Positions 11,578 to 25,900 are shown, counted from the first letter of the stretch. The stretch: DNA of 64,000 bases from Megaleporinus macrocephalus (GCA_021613375.1 CM038706.1:25799366-25863365), one strand, 5' to 3'. Notes: a model not told the origin generated them from the sequence alone. Translations and numbers: made by a program.

Positions 11578-11860
11578 TCTCTGGCTTGGGTAAGAGGTAC
11601 TAGTTGCAGAGTTGCACTTTTATCTGCCCACTCTGGGCTGAGAGGCCAAGCTGAAGCAAACAGCAGCACTGAAACCATCTTATTGACCCAAACCCATTCA
11701 AACAAGATAGTCCCCAGAAGTATGGCACCAGGACAGTTTCTCTGTAAAGGCAGATTAGTGAGTGGGTGTGTGTGGGTGTGAGTGAGAAAGAGAGATTTAA
11801 ATGGAAGTAAAGTGTGAAATGAGGAAAGGGTACAAAGATACAAGTTTACACGATTCAAAA

Positions 11861-11861
<1 letters not shown>

Positions 11862-11941
<80 letters not shown>
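11862..11941. repeat. (TA)40 microsatellite
   Basis: Eighty bases of pure TA. The 64- and 146-codon frames across it (runs of Tyr-Ile) are artefacts. Confidence 0.97.
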
Positions 11942-11943
<2 letters not shown>

Positions 11944-12148
11944 ATTGTTTTTTTTATTTTTGGAGGAAGATCAAATGATATATAATACACTGTAATGATT
12001 TATTTATAGCATTATAGGTTATTTGACTTAAAATATTATTTCTACTTTAGGTTTATAATAAAAGGCCTTCTGGGTATTAATTGTACTATAACTTAAAAGC
12101 AACATTATGTAGGAATTTTACCCTAAAACAATAATAATAGTCATTATT

Positions 12149-12150
<2 letters not shown>

Positions 12151-12187
<37 letters not shown>
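12151..12187. repeat. (AAT)12 microsatellite
   Basis: Pure trinucleotide run on the plus strand. Confidence 0.95.
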
Positions 12188-12188
<1 letters not shown>

Positions 12189-13839
12189 TCTGCCTGTGTG
12201 ATTTATGAAAGATTGTGACAGAACGTAACCTTTGCAGTTTTTTTGGAAGCAAAAGTCATCTAACCTCAATCCTTTTTCATGCTAGCATGCAAAGAAATAA
12301 ATTCATCTCATGCCAAAATTTTGTTTGGTCAGTCTGTCAATCTCACACCAAATAAGACTAGAAATTTTGCACTCTTATGTAATAAAATCCAGTAATATTA
12401 CAGCCTCTTGTAAGTTGACTTAAGTCTTTCTCCTCTGATACTGTCTTTGTTCGTAAGGTTGAGCTACATATTTTATTTCTCTCCAATTTGCGATCATTTT
12501 CAGCGAAAACGAAAAAACTACTTCTGCTAAACAAAACCATCATGGACTTTTTCACTGCATCTGTCATGCAGACATATAGATGTTACCGATTACACATTAT
12601 TTACATCTCAAATAGCAGGCGGAATCTATAGCATGCAAATGTCTGCATGGCATGCATGCATGCCTAGGGGAGTCTGTATCCTTCAGCTTGTCAACAAATG
12701 CACGTGTACAGCTGTCCATGAGGGCCTTAAAGCAGGGACTTAAATCGTGATTTATATTTACAAGAGTTGTAAAGGCGACATGCACTCAGCAATTGCAGTT
12801 GAACCCCAAAAGCAAAAAAATAACAACTCTTGCATTATACTGCTTTAACTATCATTAAGTCAAACATTTTTTTCAGTCATTGTAAAATGATCTATAGCTC
12901 TGTTCATCATTCTGGACATCTACATTATCACACAATTTAAGTTAAATGTGTGATCCTAGAATCAATTTATACAATTTATACAGTATCGAAACACTGCACC
13001 CAGTAGGATCACACACACAGTTACGCAAATACCTTAAGGGACCAGTAGGGCCTCAAGTGAAGGTGTGTAAGAGAGAGAGGGTGAGAGAGAGCAGGGGAAA
13101 ACGTCTGTCGAACGCTACCACACCACTTCAACATAGCTGTGGAGGAATGCATCTGAAAAACAGTCTAGTCCAACAATAATTTCTTCCAAATTAAAATAAT
13201 TAATGACTCTTTTTGATTTAGTTTCCACACAACAAGCTGAGCTGCAGAAGCCTGCCACAGTTGTAAAGCAATCCCACAGAGATTAAAGAACAAATATTGA
13301 ACTGGATGCATAGCAGAAATGTGGAGGGACGAGGTAATGGGTGCCATTGTGTTACTTCTTCCTATGTACACTCAAAAGCTTAAAGCGGCAGTCTAGTATA
13401 AAATCTAATTTAAACTAATTTCCCTTTACTCCAAAAGGCAGCCAGAACTGGCTTTTTTAGTTGTGCGCTGCAAGGCAAGAGTAGCTAACCAGTTAGCACT
13501 GCGTGAAATGTAGCCCTTAAACTTGTTAACTTTGTTACATAATCTCAAATAGACTTCCTCACGTTGTTTCTGTATAGCACACTGTTATTTACAAAGACAA
13601 ATAAATAATAGGCAAAATTCAAGATTTAGGGATGCAGGATAGTTACTTATGTTAAAAGCTCATAAGCTTAACTACGTTGGCCCCACTACAACGATAAACC
13701 ATAAAAGAAAACATTGTCCAATATGTCTATATGATCAACTTCATTTGGGCTGAGAGGAAAACTGTGTTAATTTGTTGGGTTGTTGAATTATGAGGTCGAA
13801 GTAAGGACACACAGCATTTTACTGCATCCTGTTCAGAGC
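12188..13839. other. intron sequence, no gene
   Basis: No exon or RNA gene recognised. A GCATGCATGCATGCC stretch at 12648-12663 is a short alternating purine-pyrimidine run. Confidence 0.45.
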
Positions 13840-14045
13840 TGGGAGACACAGGCTTCCTGCCCCCTGCAGATGCCCGGCAGTCAGGCGGGTGAGTGGGCGA
13901 GCGGGCAGGCTGGCGAGCAAGCAACTGAGCCGCCCACCGCTGCCCCCCTTGGCAGCACCGCCTACATTCCTGCCGTCTCTGTTTCCAATTAGCCTGGCAG
14001 AGTGCAGCAGGACCGAGAGGCCACAGGACCAGAGTGGAAAGTCTA
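13840..14045. other. GC-richer non-repetitive patch, possible regulatory element
   Basis: Stands out from AT-rich flanks: several CpGs, a run of GGGCGAGCGGGCAGG-like words, and a block around 13965-14010 containing GTTTCCAATTAGCC and CATTCCT (homeodomain- and TEAD-like cores). No repeat structure and no supported exon. It could be a conserved intronic enhancer; conservation cannot be tested here. Confidence 0.25.
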
Positions 14046-14391
14046 CTACTACACTGCACCACAATACAAGCACTGCTGCAGTATTACTGGTACAATACAC
14101 AGCTACATGTAGTATTGAACAGCCAATATTACTGCATCTCCAGCATGCGTGAACTTCAACGCTAACCAAGAAAATGATCTATGTGTTTGTTCTTCAGACG
14201 AGACTAGGACAAGACTGAAATAAGTACTCATCTATACATTATCTGGCACATCATTTCATTCTTTATTAGGAAGTCCCACTAGAACGGCTGGCTCACTTGC
14301 AGCACTGTCCTAATTACGGCAAGATATTCCTTTATGCTACAGATATCAGGAGGAACTCAGCAACACCTTAACAAGTTTTTACAAGTAACTG

Positions 14392-14675
14392 TTTGTGCTT
14401 GAGCAAATGAAGATTCTGTTCTGACCTAAAAACTAATTTCATATAAGAAAATTGGTGATTGTCAGAATCTTCATAAAAAACTGCCTAAGTGGATTTTAAA
14501 ATAAGAATTCCTTCTTAACAACGGCTGGTCAATCAGGCCAATTGCTCTCAATGGGCCTAATTTACCAACCACCAAACCCACTTTTGCAATGTCAAGATTC
14601 TGACATTCACCAGTGTTTTCTTATGTGGAATTTGTTCTTAGATAAGAACAGAATCTACGCACACTCAGCACAAAG
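14392..14675. mobile_element. foldback MITE with about 85-bp inverted repeats
   Basis: The left arm (TTTGTGCTTGAGCAAATGAA, then GATTCTGTTCTGACC, CATATAAGAAAA and GGTGATTGTCAGAATCTTC) and the reverse complement of the right arm (TTTGTGCTGAGTGTGCGTA, then GATTCTGTTCTTATC, CACATAAGAAAA and GGTGAATGTCAGAATCTTG) match along most of their length. The middle is about 110 bp. No coding capacity; target duplication not determined. The right arm wording is common in fish genomes. Confidence 0.75.
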
Positions 14676-17600
14676 GTGCAAACTAGGGCTGCCCCTAGAA
14701 GGCAGATGAGTCAAATCATCATCTGGAAGCTTGTCAGTCAAATGAGACTCTTCAAGTCAAGGAGTAAAGATGTATTTTTTGGTCAGTCAGTGAGCCTTAC
14801 AATAGCAGGATAAAACAGACTTGAACATACACAAATGAAGAAGTTTCAATAAGAAATTACAGTTAAGGAGAATCATAAATATATTTTTATATTTGCTAAA
14901 TAAATGGCAGCTCAAATACAGATACATTTAGGTCATCAAATTATCATAATTTGATAAGCAAAATGGTTATTCTCATATATCAATTTTAACACATTTTGTT
15001 TCGGCGAATTCAAAGGCAAAACATAATCACTCAATTAATAAATGAATTTAAACTGGAGACTGCGTCTTTTAAAAAATATGCAATGAAAATATAGACAAAT
15101 GTGTTTATTTTCACATATAAATTATATTATAATAACACGTCTATGACAACCAAAAATATGTATTCATAAATGCGCATGCGTGCGGGGGAGCCAGAGTAAG
15201 TGAAAGACAGAGTAGACGTATTGTGGGAGTGGATATGCGCATGGTGGACTGTCTAGGTTGTAGCCTAGGTTTTCCAACTGCTGATATCTGGGAACTTGAG
15301 ACAACAAAGTGCCGGTGCTCTAATGCTTCTTACACTGTATCCGAAACTCCTTATGACATGCTTCCCATATGTTTCTCCATTAAAAGATAAGTGCCCAAAC
15401 CACCAAGTATCCATCTCTCCAACAGAGCACCTACCTAACAGACTACTTCCATTCATTACAATACTCGTTGTGAAAACTCATTTGTGATGTGTGTGCAATT
15501 GGTGAATTATCTTTTACACATTTGTCAGGTGTTTAGAGACTAATCTCTTTCCATATAAGTGCAGCTTTCACATTTCACCTGCACGTCTCACCGCTGCCAC
15601 ACATTTCAGACTCACTGTGGGTCTCGTGCCTAGTGGGACAAAAATGTTTCTAATGTGTGTGTCATGATTTAAGACAGGAACTGACCTACATGTTTGACCT
15701 AAACCCAAAAAGCTGCTTTCCCTCAGACCACAGATGTGTCATAAGTGCCTGTCACGTGGTTATATTGCACACATACTAATTTTAAGTAGCACAATTTCAT
15801 CAAGTGTGAATGGAAGCATACTGCTCCTTTAAAAAGACAAAAGATCTGCACCTCAGTAAGTATTTCACCGACACCTAATAAAACTGGAGTTTGCTACTAA
15901 ATGCAGTTGGAAAGCATATTACATGCAGGTTTGTGCTCCTCTGTGTAACACACTGAGCCAAACAGAAGGCTCCATGCACAAAGTGAGCTTAAGTACAAAG
16001 CTGTGATTTCCACCCAACTTCTATGTACAAATAACACATAAAGCTTTAAACACTTGCAAGTATAAATGTGAATGAGTACATTCTCCATTTGTCTGAGGTC
16101 AAGATGTATAATCCATGCAAAGCAAAGCTCAACTATATCCATATCAGACATTCATGGAAAGCACTCCAAGCCTCCTTTATGCATAAACACATAAGCTGAG
16201 CAGTAGCCTGGCACTGCTATACAAGAACGGGCCCAGCGTTCAGGCTGCATAGCTAATGATTATACTGTTATAGAAAAAAAGAAAACCTGATGGACTTGTG
16301 TTTGAACAAGTTCTTGAATCTTCTTAACTGGCAGTTGAGCAGCCTCAACCTTGCGCCACGCACACACAGTCATGTACCACGGAAGTGACTGGCCCAGGGC
16401 CAAGGAGCTCACTAGAAGTTTCTGCTGACGGCAGTACTTACATAGACGTCTGTTTGAGTAAAATCACAGGTGTGCAGCAATTGTGTGTGCGTGTACGACG
16501 GGTTAGCCTGTAAAGCCTAAGCAGCACGCTGTAGGCAAAATAGAGCAGAGCATAACTGGATTAAACAAGAAAAAAAACAGTCTGTTCTGTGGAATATGGA
16601 TAGGTTGTTTGTCTGCCCTGAATGTTTATGGCCTCGTGGTATCATTGGTTTATGGGCATTGTGTGGACTTGCATTGTCGACTAAAGGACATTTTAGGCAG
16701 GAAATTGCAGCAATGTGTGGGCAGGAACGTGTGTGTCTGTTTTATAACGTGAGTGTAGATGTACACTGCTTTAAAACAAAAAAAAAACGAATACGAATGG
16801 TTTGAATGAAATGCAGTTACTGTGTGTAGTCATAGAAGTTGTTCGTACAGGAAGTTAATCATCTATTCTAAATATAGACAATAAAACCCAGCTGCGGGTA
16901 AAAATATCAGGTTGGCAACGGATAAAGGTTTCACCTTCTTGCACTGATAAGCAAGCCAGTTTCACTGCACACAATTGATTGCCATGCAAACACACTAACT
17001 TATCACTCACTTTCCACTGATTACGAACATGCATACATTCAAAAACAAACGGGATTTAAAATGGTTAAAAAAGGTACCACAGATACTGCATAGCTGAACA
17101 AGCAGAGTGGAGTACACAGAACTGATATACTGTGAACGTTAAATATTGCTGTTCCTCCTTCAAACACAGATGTACAAAAGAGGGCAGTAAAACAAACTGG
17201 TTCTAAAACTGTTACGTAACTGTTAGGCTTCCTATTCGTCAGTTTTTTTTTAAACAAATGTTCTGCTCAACCTTAATGCTCCAAGATTGTAACTGCTGCA
17301 CCATTTAATGTTCACATCCTTAACAAGATTCTGGACGACATCAAGATGTTAGTTTCACTCCAAAGAGTGTCTGAATGATTGGACAAAATCGAGGCTTCAT
17401 GCAGCAAAGACAGGGGACGGGAGCAGCTTTACCTTGCGTAGCATCACAACCCCAACCTGTAAGTAGCAGCCATGCTGTGTGGTTGTATACCCTTTTTGAC
17501 GACTGAAGCCAAATCATCTAACACTGAAGGTTTTATAATGAGTAACGACTTTACTTTGTGTTGATTTCAAAGTTCATTTTATTTCTTTCTGTCTGTGTCT

Positions 17601-17924
17601 GTTTCGACATGTTGCTTTTGTGTGTTCATCTTGGTGTCTCTCTGTAAACCAGGAAATCCAAATATTTATGAGCTTACTGCAAAAAAAGAGAAAACTGCTC
17701 ATTTCATTGTAGAGCCAAATCATGGGGTGTACATGGCTGTGTAAAACCGCATCTGGGCATTTTTCTAACTAACCTAAGGCACACACCTACAATGCAGACA
17801 TCAGAGAGTTAATTAAATTACTAAATAAATGCATTCTATGGCACCTTTAATGGCAGCAGGCTGGAGGGAAAGCTTGCGTCTGTGCTTACCCTCAATAAGA
17901 AAATATGATGGGGAGTGAGAGAGT
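14676..17924. other. intron sequence; possible hAT left end and NRF1 site
   Basis: At 14692 CTAGGGCTGCCCCTAGAAGG looks like the left end of a decayed hAT element, but no matching right end was found. TGCGCATGCGTG at 15171-15182 is close to the NRF1 consensus, in a small CpG-containing patch (15160-15245). Nothing else was recognised. Confidence 0.35.
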
Positions 17925-17948
17925 GAGAGAGAGAGAGAGAGAGAGAGA
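17925..17948. repeat. (GA)12 microsatellite
   Basis: Near-pure GA run. Confidence 0.9.
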
Positions 17949-20050
17949 AACAAGAGACAGACAGAGAAAGAGAGGAAGAAAGACCACCCTGCAGCTGGCG
18001 AAGCACACTAACCCAAATTCTCTGGGATCCGCATATATTCAAGCAACTGTATGTCTGCACAAGTCGCTCTCTGTACTTCTCCGCGCTCTCTGTGTGCCTG
18101 CTCAGTAAAAGTAGCAGGCATGCATCTTGCTGCAGGGCTGATTGGGAATTTAACCATCAAACCTGGCACTGGCATGCCAACACTCGTTTATTTTAAATGC
18201 TGTCATTAGTGGCATCTTCCTCCTCTTTCTTCTTCTTTTCTTTTGCAGTGGATAGCCCCTGTAGCTTTCTGCTGATCACAAGAACCAGGTAAAGCAAGTT
18301 ACAGTTAGGGTAGAGCTCCGAAGGTTAACATAAAGAAAGTTAAAAGATTTGCCAGCAAGGAAGATTCAAAATAGCAGGGTGGGGCAGGGGGGAGAGAAAG
18401 AAAGCGAGTTGATTCCCGGAAAAGTAGCATCTGGACCTGGAGCTTAGAGGAGAGGGGTGGGGGGTGGTTGAGGTCGCATGGATGACCGAAGATCAGAAAA
18501 ACACCCAATGAAGACTGGCTTCCACAGAGGCTGTCTTTCTTTTCTTGAAGTACTTCTTTGCTTCTTTTCCCTCAGAGACAACGTCATTTTTGCATCTGTC
18601 TCTTCATTTAGTTTATTAAAATACCAGAAATAGAAATCATGTATTCAAGAGCTTAAAACCCGTCCGTAAAAGTGTGGGGTGCCAAATCTTTCTACTTGGG
18701 GAGCCAAAGTGGAATGTTAGTGGTAGTCTGAGGGTCAAAAAGGCAAAATGTTTAATGTTCAGCTTAATGTTTTTAGCAAATAATCAGAGCATATGTTCTT
18801 TATTAAATGTTATCAGAAGTGTTTTTATTCAATACTTTAAATGATACAGTTTGTTGTGGCTTTAAGATCTTTGGCCCTATTTAGACAATGTTTGTTCCTT
18901 AGACCAGGTGTGTGACCCAAAGAAAGGGGAAAAAATAACTTGAAAAAACAGAAGTGTTTCGCTGCCCACACAGCCATTGCATGTGCTCCTCAGACATGTA
19001 AACAGTGCCACCTGTCTGTCATTTATATTCACTCCTCATCTAAAACTCTCACTTTGATGAAGCTGTACCCTTCCCTGTTACTGTACACCTGGTCGTTATG
19101 GAAATAGCTTCTCTGGCCAAGCTGGAGCTAGGCTGCTGTGGAAAAGTACCAGGCAGAAGAGGCCGCTGATTGGGAGTACACTCAAGGTGGAGAGTCATCA
19201 CTCTATGCTGCTGCACTGCGAGAACAGAATGAGGTCATCGTACCACGCCGCAAGACTTTTGTGCAGAGCATGAATTCTGCAGTGTCACCATCCTGAGTGT
19301 GTGTGACCGCTGCAACGGACTCCAACCTCTCACACGGGTGCCTGAGTAAAGCTTGGAAAGTTCACGTGTGTTTTAGATTATCTATCATTATCTGATATGT
19401 GTAATTACCCCTGTAAAAAATATACATAACGGATAGCAATGTCAATAAAGTAATAGGATAACGGTTTCTTTTACTTTGGAATTATTTTCCACAGACCATG
19501 CATGTAAGACTAACTGAGGGGCTTCTATATTTGCACAGAGTAAAGGCCTTCCGGTGGCAGCTGAAGGTGGGCCTGAGGCATGCTGGCTATGGCAAACATT
19601 AGAGTATCAGTTTAATCACTTTCCCTCATGTACATTCTGTCATGCACACAACATGAGCATGGTGTTTAGACAGTGTGTTGAGGATGTGGGTATGTGTGTG
19701 TGTGTGTGTAAGATCATAAGCAGTGCGCTCTAAAGGTTAGCATTTCAGGAGAAAAGTGCGGGGGCACATGGTGCTGGAAAATGGCCGACACTGCACATTC
19801 ATGATTTGTAGGTGACAAACAGCTAAAAATAAGCAGCTGCCGCACAGATCCACAGAGAGCTATAACTAGCAAATACACATACTATTTCACTGCACTTGCA
19901 TACTAAACATGCCATCTCTATCAGTCACTGCTAGGTCTTTCACAATCATTCAATTTTAGCTGCCAATTAATTGCCATATAAATAACTGCCATCAAAATTA
20001 TTCATTTCAACTATTAAAATCAACAGAAATCACTGGCCACTCCTGGCTTG
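17949..20050. other. intron sequence, no gene
   Basis: Holds only a short (GT)n run at 19693-19709. The stretch 19010-19360 is less AT-rich than its flanks and non-repetitive, otherwise unremarkable. Confidence 0.45.
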
Positions 20051-20052
20051 TA

Positions 20053-20216
20053 GTTTTAAGTCAACTGGAAATTTAAACTAGAAGACACTCAAATCAGGTT
20101 AGGTTACAGGATAATTTTCTCTTTTAAATCAGTTGGTATAATATACTGTGCCCTACATGACCACAGAAATCAACTAACAGGGTAATAAAATTATAATTTC
20201 CAGTTGACTTAAACTG
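20053..20216. mobile_element. 164-bp MITE with TA target duplication
   Basis: Left end GTTTTAAGTCAACTGGAAAT and right end (reverse complement) CAGTTTAAGTCAACTGGAAA form an inverted repeat of just over 20 bp. TA lies directly outside both ends (20051-20052 and 20217-20218), as expected for Tc1/mariner-mobilised elements. No coding capacity. Confidence 0.65.
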
Positions 20217-20218
20217 TA

Positions 20219-22902
20219 AACCTAATGTAGCCAAACTGGCTGATAAGATATAAACAGGCATTACTCACCACTCAAATCAATCCAGTTCCCATTAAATTTT
20301 TTGCAATGTATATATATGATTGTAAAAGCTAAAGACTGTGAAAAATAAGGGAGGTCAGCATAAATAACTGCGATCAACTTTAACATTTCAACCAGGACAC
20401 AGGCCTAGTGACATCAGTAAAACGTACAGATCTTACAGCACAATTTTGCATACACGGGAATTGAAAGGGGACCTATTTTCTCCTTCCTTTAGTCTTTTGT
20501 AACTGTTTGTGCAGGTAAACGCTCTGCAAGGTTTTAAAGCCAGAAACACCTCGCTGGAGAGCTTAATCATCTCAGTTTAACATTGTGAACCATACTACTG
20601 GAGTCTAGCCTGCAATTGGTGGACCAGCTCTGCCAACTTGTTCTGCATGATGTGCATTGTAGAGGTGGAACTTGCAGCAGGATGCCATTCTAGAGATTAA
20701 ACAATGAGAACAGAGTGGGCGGGCTGACCAATCGGAGCACAATGGGTTTTGGGAGACAGAGCTTTAAGACACAGGAGCTCTATTAGAGTGCATCAGTCAG
20801 GGAGAATACATATGTACAGTATGGAAAAATTGAGATAATAGGATATTAATCTATTATAGTAAACCCCAAAAATAAAATGATCACTTGTAATGAGCATAAT
20901 ATATGTTCTCTACCCCACAATCCAGTTTCAGGTCAGCAAACACTGGAAATACACACGGAAATTGACTGCCACATAAACGAAGCTCACAATCAGTCACTAT
21001 TCTGTCTGTGAGAGTTACAGCAAGCCAACATAATCCCCATGTCCTCAACACAAGTTACATATAACTTTTCATGTCCTCCTGAGTTTATCCCTGTACCACA
21101 TCATTTCATTCTCATGACATTCACATTTATTTCAGGATCACTACAAGTACAGCATCTGGTTTAATAAGGCTAATCACTACTTAGAACAACAGAGTTTTAT
21201 ACAATAAGATAACTTGTTTAAAAAGGTTCTCGATTTCAGTTAGAGCACGATCTCTGACTCAGCTCATGAAAGGCTTGCTGCACAAAAACTATGCACACAT
21301 GCCCATCCTCCAGCTGGACTCCAAGTCAAGCACGCACACACACAAGATTCCACCTTGCTATTAATTTAAGCACTCTCTAATGGCCTGATTAAATTACCTG
21401 TGGTCACAGTCACTGTAATGCTCATGCAAAAAAATAATATGCCTGCAGACTATACAAAATTATCATCCTATTATAACACTTAATCTTCTATGTACTGAAT
21501 GTACATTAAGTGCACCTCCTTGTTTCTACACTCATGGCCCATTTCATTCGATTCTCTCACAACAACAACAACAATAATAATAATAATAATAAAAAAGACA
21601 ATGTCCCAATGCAACACATTTTGTATTCCAACTGATTAGATGTCAGAAAACTATAAAATGACTGTGTATTGTAAAAACTTCAGTTATCATCATTTGTTTG
21701 AAATTGCAAACACAAACTAAACATACTGGTACTGGAATAATAAAATTAATTGCATTTTAGTCCACTTGGTGGAAATTTGGCGATAACGAAGATGGAGGCA
21801 TCGAAAAAAAGATATCAGTAATGTGCCACCCATTTACATTTGAAATTTAATGTTTGGATTTAATAAACTAAATTTGTAGGTATAATTTGCAAATGATAAA
21901 AGGTTTTATATCAAAATACATATGTTATTGCAATACTCAATATATCACAAGGTGTCAAAATGCCCTGATTCAAGTATTTTGATAATATCTTTTGATTCAC
22001 ACATCTAATTTGGTCATTTTTAAGTTTAAGCATACTACCAACAATGATCGATGTTGTTATGTTCATGAATTGACTCCACAGTATCTAAATATGATATTAA
22101 TAATAAAACAAGAGTGTACTTCAAATAAGTTTTCAGCCTGTCCAGTTTAAGGAGGGTGCATGCTTTTGCGCATGAAAACATTCCAGAGAAAACAATATAA
22201 TGTGCATTATGGCAAAGTGTTTCATACATCTCATTATTTATTATTTTACTATTTGTTTGTTACGCTGAACAAACACACCCATTAAACCAACGAATAATCA
22301 ATTTTAAGAGAATACACCTAATTTATTTTAGGACTAGCAACAGACCTACCAACTGGTGTACTTGACGTAAAATTATGCATCACTATGATATCAATTTATT
22401 ATTTATTTATATTTCTTTGACAAGAAAAAATCTTTTTATTAACACAGACATGTACATTTTGATGTTATGTGGGATTCTGGAGCTTTACTTTGTAATTTTG
22501 ATGTAAACAATTTAATTAGCAAATACAAAACATCCATTAATCAGAGCTGAACGGTACAAACTGCATCCTACATAATTTTAGACTAAGCAGGATGAAATCA
22601 ACAGCTTTCCAGCTCAGAGTAAACAACAATAAATTGACCACTGTATCATTCCTACAAACCAAGTGAATCATAGTTCTACTGTGAAAGGACGTACCCTCTT
22701 ACTGACCCAGACATAGAGATTTGCACAAAAACACATCCTCCCCCACACAATTCATCTTTCTTTACAAATAACACATTAATTAATCTTGATTACGGCTTGT
22801 GTCTCCCCATCTCTATCTCGCTAGCCTCTCTTCCACTACACACAGATAATACACTTATTAGCATATGGCCAGACTCAGCAGTTATAATGTACTTATATGT
22901 CT

Positions 22903-22907
<5 letters not shown>
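20219..22907. other. intron sequence with AAT/ACA run and hAT-like scrap
   Basis: Contains an (ACA)n(ATA)n run at 21559-21591. Around 21900-21990, ATATGTTATTGCAATACTC and ATATCACAAGGTGTC resemble hAT MITE interiors and ends. No exon recognised. Confidence 0.4.
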
Positions 22908-22941
<34 letters not shown>

Positions 22942-22962
22942 CACACACACACACACACACAC
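22908..22962. repeat. (GT)n-TA-(AC)n palindromic microsatellite
   Basis: About 15 GT units, then TA, then 11 AC units. The two halves are reverse complements and can fold into a hairpin or cruciform; both are also Z-DNA prone. Confidence 0.95.
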
Positions 22963-25900
22963 GCTTGTCAGGAAATTGACACCAGACATGGTTTGAAAAC
23001 GACCGCCATACTTCCTGCTTTCCCTACTGAGCACAGGAGAAAATGCAGTGCAGTTTGTGAACAAATCAGTAAAGAGAGACAACAGGAGACAGACAGTGCT
23101 AAGCATTGTTTCCATTCAGTTTTTAACATTTTAGGGGAATCTTCACCCACAAAATAAATAACAGAAAATGCAAATTAATCTGTGCTTCCTTCAAATACCA
23201 TTATGTGCAAATTCTCCAAAGATAATGTTACATTCTTGCTCCACAAAGTAAGAATACAATTGAGTAAAGGTGCCAAAAATATATTTTCACAAAACTTAAA
23301 GGATTTTTTAATTAATACACAAGATTGTGATATTTAAAAAACTAGCAGCCAGCAGTGCCAAACACAAATGTTTTTATTTAGTCTTTTGCTTAACGCAAAA
23401 CACCAAATACAGTCCAATTTTGTTCTCTTTGTAATGAAACAGGCAGCCCTATATTAGAGGGATTTAAATTCCTGTTCTGAGAGCCCTCTGTCAACTGAAC
23501 ATTAATGTAGCCCTAAAGCCTTATTTCTGCTCCACATACGAAAATATATATGTCCATTTCAAACATGGATGTTAAGCATTAAATCCACAAGGGGGCAGTC
23601 TCAAACGTTTCTGAAAACAACAAACATGGTAGACATCATACCAAGTCACACAAACATGTTCCAAAAAGTTCTGCCATTTTTAAAGCTTCTTCTTATTGTG
23701 TCCATAGACATATGGCTATGGTTGCATCCCACTTGAACTTTCAACTACACTGCCCCCATGAGTTTTAGTGGCACTGCTCCATTCCGTCCATATCCGGAAG
23801 CTTTTAGAGAACGTGAATAAATATGAATTAAATTAATGCAGAGAGCAAACTGAACACTTTGGCAAGTAGACTACTACAAGCTTAGATTAAGTTAACCTGA
23901 ACACGGCAGCCTTTAGCGCTTAGTCACTGCAAACGTCATCTGGAATACAGTTGACTAAATACCAACAGCAGTTGTCTCAAACAAAAAGATGCCAACATAT
24001 ATTTCAGGATAAGGTCAACATGGAAAAGACTTTGTATATGTTGTTATGGTAACATTATTATGAAGTAAACTCACTTGCATAGAATTAAATTAATTGGCTT
24101 TGAGGCGTTTCGCTAGGTTATAAGTATTTCCTTATTTCACCAGCACAGTTCGATGGCGCCATTTGTATACAGGATTTTGTAAATCCATTAATAACCTGTG
24201 GTGCAAAGCTTTTACTGCAGCTGCACTGGTCATCTTCCACATGTGGTTGTTTTTTTCTATCTGCTGGGTGTTCTTCTTGTTATTTACCATCTACCAGTAG
24301 ACTAGAAAAACAAGCACCATCACTTTTTAAGAATTTTGCTGAAATATTAGTTCTTGGGTCATTTCTAGTTGTAACCCGTAATGTCTGGTATTGAATGCTT
24401 AGCTCTTTCACACTACATCATTTACACATGGGAACTGCGTTGAAATACCACATTCACCATAATGCATGCTGTAAATAACATTAATGCTGCCGTCTTTCCT
24501 CTACTAGCCTTCCTTAACGACAATATCTTGAGTAGTAGTGTCAAAGCAGTTACAGGCTCACTCAGGGTGTTCTGGAAATGTGCTGCTTTTTAGATTGGGT
24601 ACAATAACACCAGACGGCTTTAAAAACATCCATAAATAAATGCTCAACCAATACTCTACTGTTCGCACACTTTCTATCACTCCTCATTATCCTTCTTTCC
24701 CCCATCACGTTTTTCCCTCTTCATTCCAGATGTAATGCAATCCATTGTTATGAGGGAAAAACGGGTCGAGGAATGTGCAAAGTTGGGAGGCAAACATTCC
24801 TGCATCTGGAAGTGCTCGAATGGATGTGCGTCTCTTTCCAGATTTTTTCCTTCCCTCTCTCTGGCTTTCTCTTCTCTTCTTTCATTTCCAATTTTGTAAC
24901 TCGATCCCCTGCTTGTCTTTCCTAATGCAACTCAGTTTAGAGAGAGAATAGCATGAAAGCACGTATGCATATATGCACACTCTCACACAGCATCATGCCA
25001 ATGACAGAATTGCCACAAGAACACTCATTATTGAAAAGAGTAACAAACAAGAAGCAAACAATATGAAAAGCAGAATCTTGCTGAACAAAAGAAAACTCTA
25101 TGTGGCCTACCAGCCAGCGCAGAATACAGCGGATGAAATTTTAACAGTGGACCAACAAAACTCTCAAACAGAGGATTTTTTTTCACCTGTGATAACAAAG
25201 GGCACTAAAAAAATCAAGCACACATACTGAGCTGATGTTCTTGCTTTACAGAGCAACTTGTTGCACTAAACAGAAAGCTCCACACTGACCACAAAGAGGA
25301 TGGGGGTTTTTGGTAGCCACCGGGAGACAGAGGTGGGGACTGCACCTGTCTAAAGGATGGGGCTGGGACAGACAGTTGGCAGCAGACAGTTATTTATAAC
25401 CACGTGTTTACCCCAACATGAGGAAATATGAGGTATACAGAAAAGCTTGGGGGTGGTCGGGCAGTGTTATAGGCAGCATCAGCATCTGCTGTCCTACAAC
25501 CTCCTATACACATACCTCAAGCTGTAGAGCTGTCAAGCACACGAGCACAATTCACAGCAACTATATCACATAGTTGCACAGATATTGCACATGCACAGGT
25601 AATACAAGAAATTATGGCAACATAGTCTTGACAATGTATTACTCATTTATTAGCTATAGTTGTATTACCAAGTTTAAGTTTAGAATTATTCTGTCACTTG
25701 TGTTCGCACACAGCAAAATTTATCCTCCAAATTTAACCTATCCCTGCAGTGAAACACCCACATATAAACACACACACTAGTGGACATACACACTAAGCAC
25801 ACATGCCCAGAGCGGTGGGCAGCCCTATCTAATAGTCATAACTAATAGTTTTACATAGTTAAATGGGATTTTGTTTTACAATTTCTATATAATTACATAG

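Noticed and set aside
11550..11995. 146- and 64-codon frames with Tyr-Ile runs
   Set aside because: They are the TA microsatellite read in frame.
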